Below, one piece after another: positions 1-9,337 of a stretch of 64,000 nucleotides of DNA. The stretch comes from UBA2357 sp002344625 (lineage in GTDB: Bacteria > Pseudomonadota > Gammaproteobacteria > Burkholderiales > Rhodocyclaceae). The notes under the pieces were generated by a model. It did no database searches and was not told where the DNA came from. It worked only from the letters and a program-made list of their open reading frames with translations. The position numbers were made by a program, and so were the translations under genes. Every line of letters starts with the position of its first letter. Positions within the stretch are counted from its first letter, which is position 1. The DNA lies in NCBI GenBank assembly GCA_937995335.1, contig CALKIH010000029.1, positions 43,009 to 107,008 on the forward strand. The letters run 5' to 3'.

Positions 1-139
1 TGTTGCCGGGATGGCTGGTGCGGACAAGCACGATGCTGACACGGTCAAGCGCAAGGACGCCATTCATACTAAAATCTTATGTTTTGTATTTACGGGTGAG
101 TCGATCGGAACCGAAAGGCTCGCCATAGAGACCCATCAC

Positions 140-946
140 ATGCATCCCATCCTCAACATCGCAGTGAAGGCCGCTCGCCGGGCCGCCACCGTCATCAATC
201 GCGCATCGACCCAGGTCGATCTGCTCACGGTGGAATCCAAGGCGCCGAATGACTTCGTCACCGAGGTCGATCGCGCCGCCGAGAATGCAATCATCGAGGT
301 ATTGCGTGACGCTTATCCCCAGCACGGCATTCTAGCAGAGGAGTCGGGCACGTCCGGAGGCCCCGACGACAGTGAATACCAGTGGATCATCGACCCGCTC
401 GATGGCACCACCAACTTTCTCCACGGCTTTCCGCAGTATGCGATTTCGATCGCGCTGGCGCGCAACGGCGTGCTCGAGCACGCGGTCGTGTTCGACCCGA
501 CCCGCAACGAACTCTTCACCGCCAGCAAGGGCTCGGGCGCCTTTCTGAACGATCGTCGCATTCGCGTGACGCGTCGCACCCGCCTGGCCGAATCATTGAT
601 CGGCACCGGCTTTCCGTTCCGCGAATTCAAGCATCTCGACGCGTATCTGGCGATGTTCCGCGAACTCACGCAGAAAACCGCCGGTATCCGGCGCCCCGGC
701 GCGGCGGCCCTCGACCTCGCCTATGTCGCGAGTGGCCGGCTCGACGGCTTCTGGGAGATGGGGCTGCAGCCGTGGGACATGGCCGCAGGCGCCCTGCTGA
801 TTCAGGAGGCGGGCGGGCTGGTCGGCGATCTGGCCGGCGAGAGTGCGTTCATGCAGACCGGCAACATGGTCGCAGGCGCGCCGAAGATCTTCGCCCAGTT
901 GTTGTCGGTGATCCAGCCCCATCGGCCGGCTGCAAGACAGGCCTGA
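140..946 (+). CDS. suhB: Inositol monophosphatase family protein (SuhB)
   Basis: Mg2+-dependent sugar/inositol phosphatase of the IMPase family; in enterobacteria SuhB also joins the rRNA antitermination complex. The protein is 268 aa, normal for the family. The metal-binding motif DPLDGTTNF is near residues 84-92 and the second family motif WDMAAGALL is near 215-223; the LAEES segment carries the first metal-binding Glu. An in-frame upstream extension to position 11 exists, but the ATG at 140 (MHPILNIAVKAAR) matches the usual family N-terminus, so it is taken as the start. The next gene is convergent. Assignment to SuhB rather than another IMPase paralogue is by overall similarity. Confidence 0.9.
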   Translation: MHPILNIAVKAARRAATVINRASTQVDLLTVESKAPNDFVTEVDRAAENAIIEVLRDAYPQHGILAEESGTSGGPDDSEYQWIIDPLDGTTNFLHGFPQYAISIALARNGVLEHAVVFDPTRNELFTASKGSGAFLNDRRIRVTRRTRLAESLIGTGFPFREFKHLDAYLAMFRELTQKTAGIRRPGAAALDLAYVASGRLDGFWEMGLQPWDMAAGALLIQEAGGLVGDLAGESAFMQTGNMVAGAPKIFAQLLSVIQPHRPAARQA

Positions 947-982
947 TCGAGGCACCCGGTATGTGCATGACCCCGGGCGAAG

Positions 983-1600
983 TCAGCGCCTGGCAATCTG
1001 GTGGCGAACGACCTGCACGATGCGCGGCGCGATCACCGGCAGATCGAGCGTTTCGACCGCCGCGCCGAGGTTGATGGCTTCGCGCGGCATGCCGAACACC
1101 ACACAGGTCTGCTCGCTTTGAGCAATCGTGTGAGCCCCCGCCGCGCGCATTTTCAGCAAACCGGCAGCGCCGTCCCGCCCCATACCGGTCAGCAGAATAC
1201 CGACCGCGCGGCTGCCGGCGACCCGCGCGACCGAGTCGAACAACACGTCGACCGAAGGGCGATGGCGGTTTACCGCAGGTCCGTGCCCAAGCTCACAGCG
1301 GAACCGCCCCCCCTCGCCGGCCACCGACAGGTGCGCGTGACCCGGCGCAATGTACGCATGCCCGGCTTCGATGGGCGCGCCATGCGTGGCCTCCCTGACC
1401 GAGATCGCAGCCAGCTTGTCGAGCCGTTCGGCGAACGAACGGGTGAAGCGCTCCGGCATGTGCTGGGTGATCACGATGCCTGGCAGGTCGCTCCGCAATC
1501 CAAGCAGCACGTCCTTGATGGCCTCGGTGCCGCCGGTCGATGCGCCGATTGCGATCAAGGTGCGCAGACCTGGCGTTTCAGGCGGTCGATCAAAGCTCAC
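983..1600 (-). CDS. Receiver-less CheB-type methylesterase domain protein
   Basis: Protein-glutamate methylesterase domain of the CheB family, which removes methyl groups from (or deamidates) chemoreceptor glutamates. About 205 aa from the GTG at 1600, which has a GAGAG ribosome-binding site just upstream; an ATG at 1723 in the same frame is possible but would leave only 28 bp to mutS. The catalytic residues are visible: Ser in GASTGGTEAI, His in QHMP, and Asp in GMGRDG. The N-terminal phosphoacceptor receiver domain of canonical CheB is absent, and no cheR or mcp gene is nearby. The protein may therefore be constitutively active or serve a non-canonical chemosensory system elsewhere. Transcribed divergently from mutS. 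Confidence 0.85.
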   Translation of the reverse strand: MSFDRPPETPGLRTLIAIGASTGGTEAIKDVLLGLRSDLPGIVITQHMPERFTRSFAERLDKLAAISVREATHGAPIEAGHAYIAPGHAHLSVAGEGGRFRCELGHGPAVNRHRPSVDVLFDSVARVAGSRAVGILLTGMGRDGAAGLLKMRAAGAHTIAQSEQTCVVFGMPREAINLGAAVETLDLPVIAPRIVQVVRHQIARR

Positions 1601-1751
1601 TGGAATCTCTCGGAAAGTCGGTTGAAATCGGTTCGGCCCGGTCGGTGACCGATACCACCCGCGCGGCCGATCAATCCGTATCATCGCGGAATGGCAACAC
1701 CGTTTCCAGTCCAGCGTCGTCACTGACGCCTCCGACCCAGATCAGGCAAGC

Positions 1752-4349
1752 ATGGCAGATACTCCTCAATCCTCACAAGCGTTCACCGAAGCGCTGATCA
1801 GCACCCACACGCCCATGATGCAACAATATCTGCGCATCAAGGCGCAGTACCCGGACTGGTTGCTGTTCTACCGCATGGGTGACTTCTACGAGCTCTTCTT
1901 CGATGATGCCGAGCGGGCTGCGCGACTGCTGGATATCACGCTGACCACCCGCGGCCAATCGTCGGGCAAACCGATCCGCATGGCGGGCGTGCCTTTTCAT
2001 GCGCTGGAGCAATACCTCGCACGCCTGGTGAAACTGGGCGAGTCGGTCGTGATCGCCGAGCAGGTCGGCGAGCCTGGCGCCACCAAGGGACCGATGGAGC
2101 GCGCGGTCAGCCGCATCGTGACACCGGGCACGCTGACCGACGCGGCGCTTCTCGACGATCGCAGCGACGCCTTGTTGCTGGCCGCGACCCTCAACCGCGG
2201 CCAGCTCGGCCTTGCGTGGCTCAATCTCGCAAACGGCGACCTGCGCGTGCTCGAGTGTCCGTCCGAACAGCTCCAGACCCATTTCGAGCGTTTACGCCCG
2301 GCCGAAGTATTGATACCCGAGGGCTTGTCGCTGCCCTTGATCGAATCGCTTGCGCCCGCGCTGCGCCGCCTGGCCGATTGGCAGTTCGACCGCGACAACG
2401 GCGAACGACTGTTGACGACCCATTTCGGCACACGCGACCTGGCGGGCTTCGGTGCCGAAGGACTGGGCGTGGCGCTTGCGGCAGCGGCCGCGTTGTTCGA
2501 ATACACCCGCTCGACCCAGCGCCAGAGCCTCGAACATATCACCGGACTGCGCGTGGAGCGCGAATCCGAGTACCTGCGACTCGACGCGGCGACCCGGCGC
2601 AACCTCGAGCTCACCGAGACCCTGCGGGGCGAAGCCGCGCCCACCCTGTTGTCGCTCCTCGATACCAGCGTCACCAGCATGGGCGCGCGCTGGCTGCGCC
2701 ATGCGCTGCATCATCCACTGGCCGACAATCGAGTGGCCAGTGCCCGGCACGAAGCGGTGGCCGATTTGCTCGGCGACGGCTCGGGTCGGGTGATGAACGT
2801 CTTGCGCAACGCCCTTGGCGACGTTGCCGATGTCGAGCGGATCACCGCGCGAATCGCATTGCGCAGCGCCCGCCCGCGCGACCTGTCGGCGCTGCGCGCA
2901 AGCCTGGCGCAAGTGCCGTCGCTGAACGCCGCGCTGGCGAACGTGATCGCGCCGCGCCTGGCGAGCTTGCGCGCCATGCTCGCCGTGCCGGACGATGTGA
3001 TCGCGCTTTTGAGCAGCGCCATCGCGGTCGAGCCGGCGGTCAGCCTGCGCGATGGCGGCGTCATCGCGGATGGCCACGACCCGGAACTGGACGAACTGCG
3101 CGCGATCCAGACCCACTGCGGCGACTTCCTGGTCGCCCTCGAGGCGCGCGAACGCGCACGCACCGGCATCGCCACGCTCAAGGTCGAGTTCAACCGGGTG
3201 CACGGCTTTTACATCGAAGTCAGCCGTGCCCAGGCCGAGAATGTGCCGGACGACTATCGCCGCAGACAGACCTTGAAAAATGCCGAGCGTTACATCACGC
3301 CCGAACTGAAGGCGTTCGAGGACAAGGCGTTGTCGGCCCAGGATCGCGCCCTCGCACGCGAAAAGCTGCTTTACGACGCGCTCCTCGAAGCCCTTGCGCC
3401 GTATGTGCCGGTGCTCCAGAAGGCCGCCCGCGCGCTCGCCGAACTCGATGCGCTGGCCGCGTTCGCAGATTGTGCCCGGCGCTACGACTATGTGCGGCCG
3501 CACTTCGTGCCCCAGCCGGGCGTGAGCATTCGCCGCGGCCGCCACCCGGTGGTCGAACGCCAGGTCGACACCTTCATCGCCAACGACTGCGAACTCACCC
3601 CCACCCGGCGCATGTTGATGATCACCGGTCCGAACATGGGCGGCAAGTCCACCTTCATGCGCCAGGTGGCACTGATTGCCCTGATGGCGCATGTGGGCGC
3701 CTTCGTGCCGGCGGATGCGGCGAGCATCGGCCCGCTCGACGCGATCTTCACCCGCATCGGCGCTTCCGACGATCTGGCCTCGGGGCGTTCGACCTTCATG
3801 GTCGAGATGACCGAGGCGGCGGCGATCCTCAACGGCGCCACCACCAACAGCCTGGTATTGATGGACGAGATCGGTCGCGGCACTTCGACCTTCGACGGCC
3901 TCGCCCTGGCCTTCGCGATCGCCCGCCATCTGCTCGATCGCAATCGCTGCCTCACCCTGTTCGCCACCCACTACTTCGAACTGACGCGACTGAATGGCGA
4001 TTACCCGGAATGCGCCAACGTGCACCTCGACGCGGTCGAGCACGGCCATCGAATCGTCTTTCTGCATGCACTCGAAGACGGGCCGGCAAGCCAGAGCTAC
4101 GGGATCGAGGTCGCCGCACTGGCCGGCGTGCCGGGCAGCGTGATCCGCGAGGCGCGCCGGCGCCTGCGCGCACTCGAGAATCGCGAAGTCTCGGCCGGCC
4201 CCCAGGCCGACCTGTTCACCACGCTGGCCGCAACCGAACTCGAGCCGATGTCCCACCCGGCGCTGACCGCGCTCGCCGCGCTCGACCCCGACAGCTTGTC
4301 GCCGCGCGAGGCGCTGGAGCATCTCTACGCGCTCAAGCGCCTGCACTGA
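1752..4349 (+). CDS. mutS: DNA mismatch repair ATPase MutS
   Basis: Recognises base mismatches and small loops and starts methyl-directed mismatch repair with MutL. Full-length at 865 aa. The N-terminal mismatch-recognition domain has the expected Phe-x-Glu motif in RMGDFYELF (residues about 37-45). The C-terminal ABC-type ATPase has Walker A GPNMGGKST (about 626-634), signature region SDDLASGRSTFMVEM and Walker B LVLMDEIGRGTSTFDG. The extreme C-terminus is short but includes the usual helix-turn-helix dimerisation segment. It starts at ATG 1752 and is followed after 16 bp by a same-strand methyltransferase-like gene. Confidence 0.97.
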   Translation: MADTPQSSQAFTEALISTHTPMMQQYLRIKAQYPDWLLFYRMGDFYELFFDDAERAARLLDITLTTRGQSSGKPIRMAGVPFHALEQYLARLVKLGESVVIAEQVGEPGATKGPMERAVSRIVTPGTLTDAALLDDRSDALLLAATLNRGQLGLAWLNLANGDLRVLECPSEQLQTHFERLRPAEVLIPEGLSLPLIESLAPALRRLADWQFDRDNGERLLTTHFGTRDLAGFGAEGLGVALAAAAALFEYTRSTQRQSLEHITGLRVERESEYLRLDAATRRNLELTETLRGEAAPTLLSLLDTSVTSMGARWLRHALHHPLADNRVASARHEAVADLLGDGSGRVMNVLRNALGDVADVERITARIALRSARPRDLSALRASLAQVPSLNAALANVIAPRLASLRAMLAVPDDVIALLSSAIAVEPAVSLRDGGVIADGHDPELDELRAIQTHCGDFLVALEARERARTGIATLKVEFNRVHGFYIEVSRAQAENVPDDYRRRQTLKNAERYITPELKAFEDKALSAQDRALAREKLLYDALLEALAPYVPVLQKAARALAELDALAAFADCARRYDYVRPHFVPQPGVSIRRGRHPVVERQVDTFIANDCELTPTRRMLMITGPNMGGKSTFMRQVALIALMAHVGAFVPADAASIGPLDAIFTRIGASDDLASGRSTFMVEMTEAAAILNGATTNSLVLMDEIGRGTSTFDGLALAFAIARHLLDRNRCLTLFATHYFELTRLNGDYPECANVHLDAVEHGHRIVFLHALEDGPASQSYGIEVAALAGVPGSVIREARRRLRALENREVSAGPQADLFTTLAATELEPMSHPALTALAALDPDSLSPREALEHLYALKRLH

Positions 4350-4365
4350 AGCCGTTTCGATCACC

Positions 4366-5121
4366 ATGAGCACACCCATCGACATCAGCGAAGAAGCCGG
4401 CGTCCGTTACCTGCATTTCGGCTCGGAATGGATCCAGGGCGCGATGCGGATCCGCCGCCCCAACGATCTGGAACTGGTCTACACCCGAGAAATGATGGCG
4501 GGCCTGCTGCTCTACGAGGCGGCGGACTGGCCGCGCGACGCCTTGCTGATCGGCCTCGGTGCGGCATCGCTGACCCGCTTCATCCACCACCATTGCCCGC
4601 ATACGCGCATACAGGTCGTGGAGATCGAGGCGCGTGTGGTTGCCGCGGCGCAACAGTTCTTCAAACTGCCCGAAAGCAGCGCACGCCTGTCGATTCATAT
4701 CGGCGACGGAGCGGAATACATGCTCGAGCCCGGCCGCCGGTTCGACTACATCCTGGTCGATGGCTACGACCGCAACGCCCGCGCCGGCGCGCTCGACACC
4801 CTGGCGTTCTACCGCGCGGTGCGTGGACGGTTGTCGGAACGCGGGATCATGGCGGTGAACCTGTTCGGTCGGTCACGTGGTTTTCGCGCGAGCGTCGAGC
4901 GCATCATCGATGCCTTCGACGACCGCGCCATCGCCTTCCCGTCGTGCGACAGCGGCAACGTGGTGGCGCTGGCGGCCGAAGGCGAGCGTATCGAAGTGGC
5001 GATCGCCGAGATTCGCGAACGCGCGAAGCGGCTCAAGACGCGGACCGGTCTGGACTTGCTCGCGACGGTCACCCGCCTGGAACAATCGGGCCATCTGCCG
5101 GGCGGGCAACTGCGGCTTTGA
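4366..5121 (+). CDS. Spermidine synthase-like Rossmann-fold protein
   Basis: A 251 aa protein of the spermidine synthase (SpeE-like) fold. The SAM/dcSAM-binding motif I region is LLIGLGAASLTRF (about 60-72), with an acidic VVEIEARVV strand after it and an IGDGAEYM segment. FDYILVDGYDR gives the catalytic-loop region. It is shorter than typical SpeE and lacks a clear N-terminal tetramerisation barrel, so it may be a methyltransferase-like homologue rather than a true aminopropyltransferase. It lies 16 bp downstream of mutS on the same strand and is probably co-transcribed. The substrate is unknown. Confidence 0.72.
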   Translation: MSTPIDISEEAGVRYLHFGSEWIQGAMRIRRPNDLELVYTREMMAGLLLYEAADWPRDALLIGLGAASLTRFIHHHCPHTRIQVVEIEARVVAAAQQFFKLPESSARLSIHIGDGAEYMLEPGRRFDYILVDGYDRNARAGALDTLAFYRAVRGRLSERGIMAVNLFGRSRGFRASVERIIDAFDDRAIAFPSCDSGNVVALAAEGERIEVAIAEIRERAKRLKTRTGLDLLATVTRLEQSGHLPGGQLRL

Positions 5122-5133
5122 GCCGCGCCCTCC

Positions 5134-5853
5134 TCAGTCGTCGGACTGGGCCGGCGCGGGCGCCAACCACAGACACTGCCCCTTGTTCCCCTTGGCAATC
5201 GCGGCCAGGACCCGGTCATGCTCGGCGAGTTCGTCCGCGCTTGCACGGATCACCCGCAGGGGTTTGCGATCGCGCAGCTGAGCGGCGGCTTCGTCGCGGT
5301 CGGGCGGCGCTTCGTCGAGCAGCATGATCAGGCTTTCCTGGCCACGCGTCATCGCGAGATAGACCTCGGCGAGTATCTCGGCATCGAGCAGCGCGCCATG
5401 CAGGGTGCGGTGGCCGTTTTCGATCTGGTGACGCTCGCACAAGGCGTCGAGCGAGGCCTTCTTGCCCGGATTCTGCTCCTTCGCCATCTTGAGGGTGTCG
5501 ACCACACCTGCGCAGGTCTCGCGCAGCATGGGCAGCCCGAGTCGTGACAACTCATGGTCGAGAAAGCCCACATCGAAGCTGGCGTTGTGAATGATCAGCT
5601 CGGCGTCGGTGACGAAGCGACGAAAATCGGCCGCGATGTCCGAAAAACGCGGCTTGTCGGCGAGAAACTCGGCGGTGATCCCATGCACCGCGATCGCTTC
5701 GGCGCTGATCGCACGCTCGGGATTGATGTAGGCGTGATAGTGGCGGCCGGTCAGGTTGCGGTTGAGGAGTTCGACGCAGCCGATCTCGATCACACGATCG
5801 CCGTTTTTCCAATCGAGCCCGGTGGTTTCGGTGTCGAGTACGATTTGTCGCAT
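5134..5853 (-). CDS. dnaQ: DNA polymerase III epsilon subunit (3'-5' exonuclease)
   Basis: Proofreading exonuclease of DNA polymerase III, 239 aa. The DEDDh exonuclease motifs are visible: ExoI DTETTGLD (residues 7-14), ExoII HNASFDVGFL (about 100) and ExoIII HGALLDAEILAEVY (about 160). A C-terminal tail that would contact the alpha subunit follows. Start ATG at 5853 gives MRQIVLDTETTG, the canonical N-terminus; a longer in-frame extension is ignored. It follows rnhA by 7 bp on the same strand, the arrangement also seen around E. coli rnhA/dnaQ. Confidence 0.96.
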   Translation of the reverse strand: MRQIVLDTETTGLDWKNGDRVIEIGCVELLNRNLTGRHYHAYINPERAISAEAIAVHGITAEFLADKPRFSDIAADFRRFVTDAELIIHNASFDVGFLDHELSRLGLPMLRETCAGVVDTLKMAKEQNPGKKASLDALCERHQIENGHRTLHGALLDAEILAEVYLAMTRGQESLIMLLDEAPPDRDEAAAQLRDRKPLRVIRASADELAEHDRVLAAIAKGNKGQCLWLAPAPAQSDD

Positions 5854-5860
5854 GCGCACC

Positions 5861-6319
5861 TCAACCCGTGACGGCCTTGCCGCTCGCCCGAACCGCGTCG
5901 ACACCCTTGCGCGCCAGTGCATCGGCGCGCTCGTTCTCCGGATGGCCGGCGTGGCCTTTCACCCAGATCCAGTCGATGCGATGCGTGTCGGCCGCCTCGT
6001 CGAGCGCCTTCCACAAATCGACATTCTTCACCGGCTCGCGCGCGGCGGTGAGCCAGCCGCGCTTTTTCCAGCCGTGAATCCACTCGGAAATGCCTTTCTG
6101 CACATACTGGCTGTCGGTGTGAACCCGCGCGGCGACCGGGCGCTTGAGGCAGGCCAGCGCCTGGATGACCGCAGTCAGCTCCATCCGGTTGTTGGTGGTG
6201 TGCGGCTCGCCGCCCCAGATCTCCTTCTCATGCCCGCCGGCGCGCATGATCGCGCCCCAGCCGCCCGGCCCCGGATTGCCGCTGCAGGCGCCATCGGTAT
6301 ATATGTCGAGTGCTTCCAT
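5861..6319 (-). CDS. rnhA: Ribonuclease HI
   Basis: Cleaves the RNA strand of RNA-DNA hybrids during replication and R-loop removal. About 152 aa. The metal-binding carboxylates are visible in YTDGACSGNPGPGGWG, RMELTAV, HTDSQYV and HPENERADALA. The start is taken at the second Met (MEALDIYTDG), which fits the family and places the start 2 nt after the stop of the upstream methyltransferase gene; the Met at 6334 would overlap that gene. Part of a yafS-like/rnhA/dnaQ operon. Confidence 0.95.
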   Translation of the reverse strand: MEALDIYTDGACSGNPGPGGWGAIMRAGGHEKEIWGGEPHTTNNRMELTAVIQALACLKRPVAARVHTDSQYVQKGISEWIHGWKKRGWLTAAREPVKNVDLWKALDEAADTHRIDWIWVKGHAGHPENERADALARKGVDAVRASGKAVTG

Positions 6320-6320
6320 C

Positions 6321-7070
6321 TCAATCCTGTTCATCGATTCTCTGCAAGTTGCCCGCCACGCCGCGCCCGCGCCGCACCACCGGCGCGAGGCGTTTTTCGG
6401 CGGCGCGCAGGTCTCGCCATTTCGGGGTGATCAGCCGCATTCCGTGCACCCGCTTGATCCCGTGGAGGACCCAGGCGCCGCCGCAGATCGGCCACCAGCG
6501 CGCACCGGCACGATCCATGAAACGCCAACGCTCGATCCACTTGCTGGTCCGGACCGCCGGGCGATAGCAGCCCAGGCGGCTTTCCTGGGCTTCGAAGCCG
6601 AGCAATGTCAGCCAGTCCTTGATGCGCGGGCTCGAATAATAATGCCCCCGCCACGGATAGCCACAATCCGAACGCGCGAGCATCCTGCGGATGCCCCACA
6701 GGCTGAACGGGTTGAAGCCGCTGATGATCACGCTCCCTTCCGGCACCAGCACGCGTTCGATCTCGCGCAACACCTGGTGCGGATAGGGCGAGAATTCGAG
6801 CACGTGCGGCAGCAGCACCAGATCGAGGCTGGCGGTGGCGAACGGCAGCGCATGCGCGCTCGTCACCACGGGCGCGCCGCCATCGGCCGAACTGCTGAAT
6901 CGCCACGACATCCGGCTATGCTCGAGCAGCGGCAAGCCTGGCAAGCCGACCTGGAGTGCGTTATAACCGAAAATATCGGCCACCATCTCGTCGAAAGCGG
7001 CCTTCTCCCAAGCCAGCAGATACCGCCCCTGCGGACTTTCCAGCCATTCCGACAACCCGCGTTCAGACAT
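6321..7070 (-). CDS. SAM-dependent methyltransferase, YafS-like
   Basis: A 249 aa class I methyltransferase of the methyltransferase-11 type. The motif I region (ALQVGLPGLPLLEHS, about 38-52) is degenerate. Stronger family features follow: a LPFATASLDLVLLPHVLEFSP-like region and LREIERVLVPEGSVIISGFNP (segments near 75-120). Gene order with rnhA, dnaQ and divergent gloB matches E. coli yafS. Its start codon (6 8-70 of 7000s) shares the palindrome CATG with that of divergent gloB, so the two genes overlap by 2 bp. The substrate is unknown. Confidence 0.8.
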   Translation of the reverse strand: MSERGLSEWLESPQGRYLLAWEKAAFDEMVADIFGYNALQVGLPGLPLLEHSRMSWRFSSSADGGAPVVTSAHALPFATASLDLVLLPHVLEFSPYPHQVLREIERVLVPEGSVIISGFNPFSLWGIRRMLARSDCGYPWRGHYYSSPRIKDWLTLLGFEAQESRLGCYRPAVRTSKWIERWRFMDRAGARWWPICGGAWVLHGIKRVHGMRLITPKWRDLRAAEKRLAPVVRRGRGVAGNLQRIDEQD

Positions 7071-7875
7071 GACGACTCGACATCCCGAAGACTCCAGCGT
7101 TGAGATTATCCCGCTTCCGGCTTTCGACGATAACTATATCTGGCTCGTCAGGCACGGCCGCAAGGCTGTCGTGGTTGACCCCGGCGATGCTCGGGTCGTT
7201 CGACAAGGCCTCGCGCGACTCGGTCTCGAGCTCGAGGCCATTCTGGTCACCCATCATCACGCGGACCACATCGGCGGGATTGCCGACTTGCTTGCCACAC
7301 GCCCGCTGCCCGTGTTCGGGCCGGACGATCGGCGCATCGCTCCGATCAGCCGAACCCTCACTGAAGGCGAGCATGTGAGGCTCCTCGACGGCAAGCTGGA
7401 TCTGTGTGTGATGGAAGTTCCGGGGCACACCGAGACCCACATCGCCTATCGGGGCGAGGGTGTCTTGTTTCCTGGAGACACCCTCTTCAGCGCTGGTTGC
7501 GGCCGCCTGCTGGGCGGCACCGCGGCGCAGCTGCATGCGTCGCTCAACCGCTTGGCCGCGCTGCCCGAACAGACTCGGGTGTACCCGACCCACGAATATA
7601 CGCTCGCCAATCTGGCGTTCGCACGCGCGGTCGAGCCGACGAACGGCACGCGTGACGCTTGGCAGGCCACGGTCGAGTCCGCCCGCGCGGCCGGCCTGCC
7701 ATCGCTGCCGACGACGATCGCACTCGAACGGGCGATCAACCCCTTTCTGCGGGTCGACGAACCCGCCATCGTCGCGGCGCTGGCAACCCGTTCGACCGAC
7801 GCGCTGGCGAGCCCCCTCGCCCGCTTCACTGCGCTCAGGGCATGGAAGGACGTATTCCGGCTCCCGTCCGCCTGA
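7069..7875 (+). CDS. gloB: Hydroxyacylglutathione hydrolase (glyoxalase II)
   Basis: Hydrolyses S-D-lactoylglutathione to D-lactate and glutathione, the second step of methylglyoxal detoxification. 268 aa. The metallo-beta-lactamase fold is clear: dinuclear metal motif THHHADHIGG (about 61-70), VPGHTETHIAY, FPGDTLFSAGCGRL and PTHEYTLANLAFA. The C-terminal helical HAGH domain ends in RAWKDVFR, with the Arg and Lys that contact glutathione. The ATG at 7069 overlaps the start codon of the divergent methyltransferase gene; no better downstream start is in frame before the conserved sequence. Confidence 0.95.
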   Translation: MTTRHPEDSSVEIIPLPAFDDNYIWLVRHGRKAVVVDPGDARVVRQGLARLGLELEAILVTHHHADHIGGIADLLATRPLPVFGPDDRRIAPISRTLTEGEHVRLLDGKLDLCVMEVPGHTETHIAYRGEGVLFPGDTLFSAGCGRLLGGTAAQLHASLNRLAALPEQTRVYPTHEYTLANLAFARAVEPTNGTRDAWQATVESARAAGLPSLPTTIALERAINPFLRVDEPAIVAALATRSTDALASPLARFTALRAWKDVFRLPSA

Positions 7876-7887
7876 CGCCCGCCTGGT

Positions 7888-8259
7888 TCAGTCGAGCACC
7901 CGTTTGATCGTGTCGAGGATCTGGCTCTGCCGGAACGGTTTCAGGATGATGCCGTGTGCGCCTTTCCCGATCGCGGTCTCGATCGTCTCGCGATCAGCCT
8001 GCCCGGTCACCATCAGCACCTTCGCCGACGGCAGGTCGGTCCGGATGACCGCCAAGGCTTCGAGTCCGCTCATCTTCGGCATCAGCACATCGAGACAGAT
8101 CAGGTCGGGGCGCAACTGCACCGCCATTGCCACCCCTTTCACGCCATCGGTAGCCTCGCCAATGACCTCGAGGCCCGAACTGCGCAGCAGCGAGCGAAGC
8201 GTCAAACGGATGATCTCGTTGTCGTCGACGATCAGAACCGTCGTGCGGCTTGGATGCAT
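7888..8259 (-). CDS. CheY-like single-domain response regulator
   Basis: A stand-alone receiver domain of 123 aa. The acidic pocket is in LIVDDNE, the phosphoacceptor Asp in CLDVLMPKMSG (about 58), the switch Thr in VTGQAD and the Lys in LKPF. There is no output domain. It lies 12 bp downstream of a receiver-GGDEF gene on the same strand, so the two are probably co-transcribed and may act in one phosphorelay. The partner kinase is not in this window. Confidence 0.92.
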   Translation of the reverse strand: MHPSRTTVLIVDDNEIIRLTLRSLLRSSGLEVIGEATDGVKGVAMAVQLRPDLICLDVLMPKMSGLEALAVIRTDLPSAKVLMVTGQADRETIETAIGKGAHGIILKPFRQSQILDTIKRVLD

Positions 8260-8271
8260 GTGCGTTCCCGT

Positions 8272-9228
8272 CTATGTCGGCTCATCCCGAGCCACTTCTG
8301 CACGATTCCGGCCACGCCGTTTCGCCGCGTAGAGCGCGGCGTCCGCGCTGCCCAGCAGCTTCTTCCAGCCGGAATCATCGTCCCGCGCCGGTGTCGCCGT
8401 CGCGACGCCGATACTGATCGTGACGACCGGCGCCGTCCGCGACTGCGCGTGCTCGATACCGAGGCCACGCACGATCTCAAGGACCTTGTCCGCGACATTG
8501 CGCGCACCCTGGCCGTCGGTCTCGGGCAACACGATCACGAACTCTTCGCCGCCATAACGCGCGGCAAGGTCCGATGAACGCCGCAAGGCACGATCGAGCG
8601 AGCCTGCGACCGCACGCAAGCAATCGTCGCCGGCCTGATGTCCGTAACGGTCGTTGTATTCCTTGAAGTGGTCGATATCGAGCAGCAACAGCGACAGCGG
8701 CGCATTACGCCGTTCGGCGCGGCGCCACTCGCGCACCAGCGTATCGTCGAACACCCGGCGATTGGGTATGCCGGTCAGGCCGTCGACCGACGACAGCCGG
8801 CTCAGCTCACGATTGGCATCGTTCAGTTTCCGGGTCAGCAGCAGCAGCGAATAGCGCATCTGCGCGATCCGCTGCATGGCGCGCACCTTGGCCTTGAGCA
8901 CGATTTCGGAGACCGGTTTGACCAGGTAATCGTCTCCGCCAACGTCGATGCCACGCTCGAGATCCGCTTCGCTCGCACGCGCCGACAGAAAGATGATCGG
9001 CGTCCATTCGCCGTCACGTTCGAGCTGCCGGATGCGCCGTGCGACGTCGAATCCGTCCATGCCGGGCATGATGATGTCGAGCAGCACCAGATCGGGACGT
9101 TCGAGCTTGAACGCCTCGATGCCGCTTTCACCATCACGTGCGTGCACCGCGCGCAAGCCCATCTTTTCGAGAAGATGGCATACAAGCGTGGCACTCGTGA
9201 CCGTATCTTCGATGACGAGCGCTTTCAT
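8272..9228 (-). CDS. Response regulator with GGDEF domain (diguanylate cyclase)
   Basis: A PleD-like protein of 318 aa predicted to make cyclic di-GMP when phosphorylated. The N-terminal receiver has LVIEDTV, the phosphoacceptor in LLDIIMPGMDG (about 52) and LVKPVSE. A helical linker of about 30 residues follows. The GGDEF domain starts at SVDGLTGIPNRR, and its active-site motif is GGEEF. An RSSD motif five residues before GGEEF matches the RxxD inhibitory site, so product feedback inhibition is likely. Upstream partner of the single-domain response regulator. Confidence 0.93.
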   Translation of the reverse strand: MKALVIEDTVTSATLVCHLLEKMGLRAVHARDGESGIEAFKLERPDLVLLDIIMPGMDGFDVARRIRQLERDGEWTPIIFLSARASEADLERGIDVGGDDYLVKPVSEIVLKAKVRAMQRIAQMRYSLLLLTRKLNDANRELSRLSSVDGLTGIPNRRVFDDTLVREWRRAERRNAPLSLLLLDIDHFKEYNDRYGHQAGDDCLRAVAGSLDRALRRSSDLAARYGGEEFVIVLPETDGQGARNVADKVLEIVRGLGIEHAQSRTAPVVTISIGVATATPARDDDSGWKKLLGSADAALYAAKRRGRNRAEVARDEPT

Positions 9229-9337
9229 CCGGCACGCCTTTCAGTCTTGTTGTTGGTTGGCCTCAATCCTAGCAAGTTCCACCGTCCAGCGGCGAACGGA
9301 ATGACGGCGGATGTGCCGGCGCGCGGGCGGCGAGCGT

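Noticed and set aside
2292..4385. A 697-codon minus-strand frame opposite mutS
   Set aside because: Antisense shadow of a clear mutS gene; composition is biased and no motif is visible.
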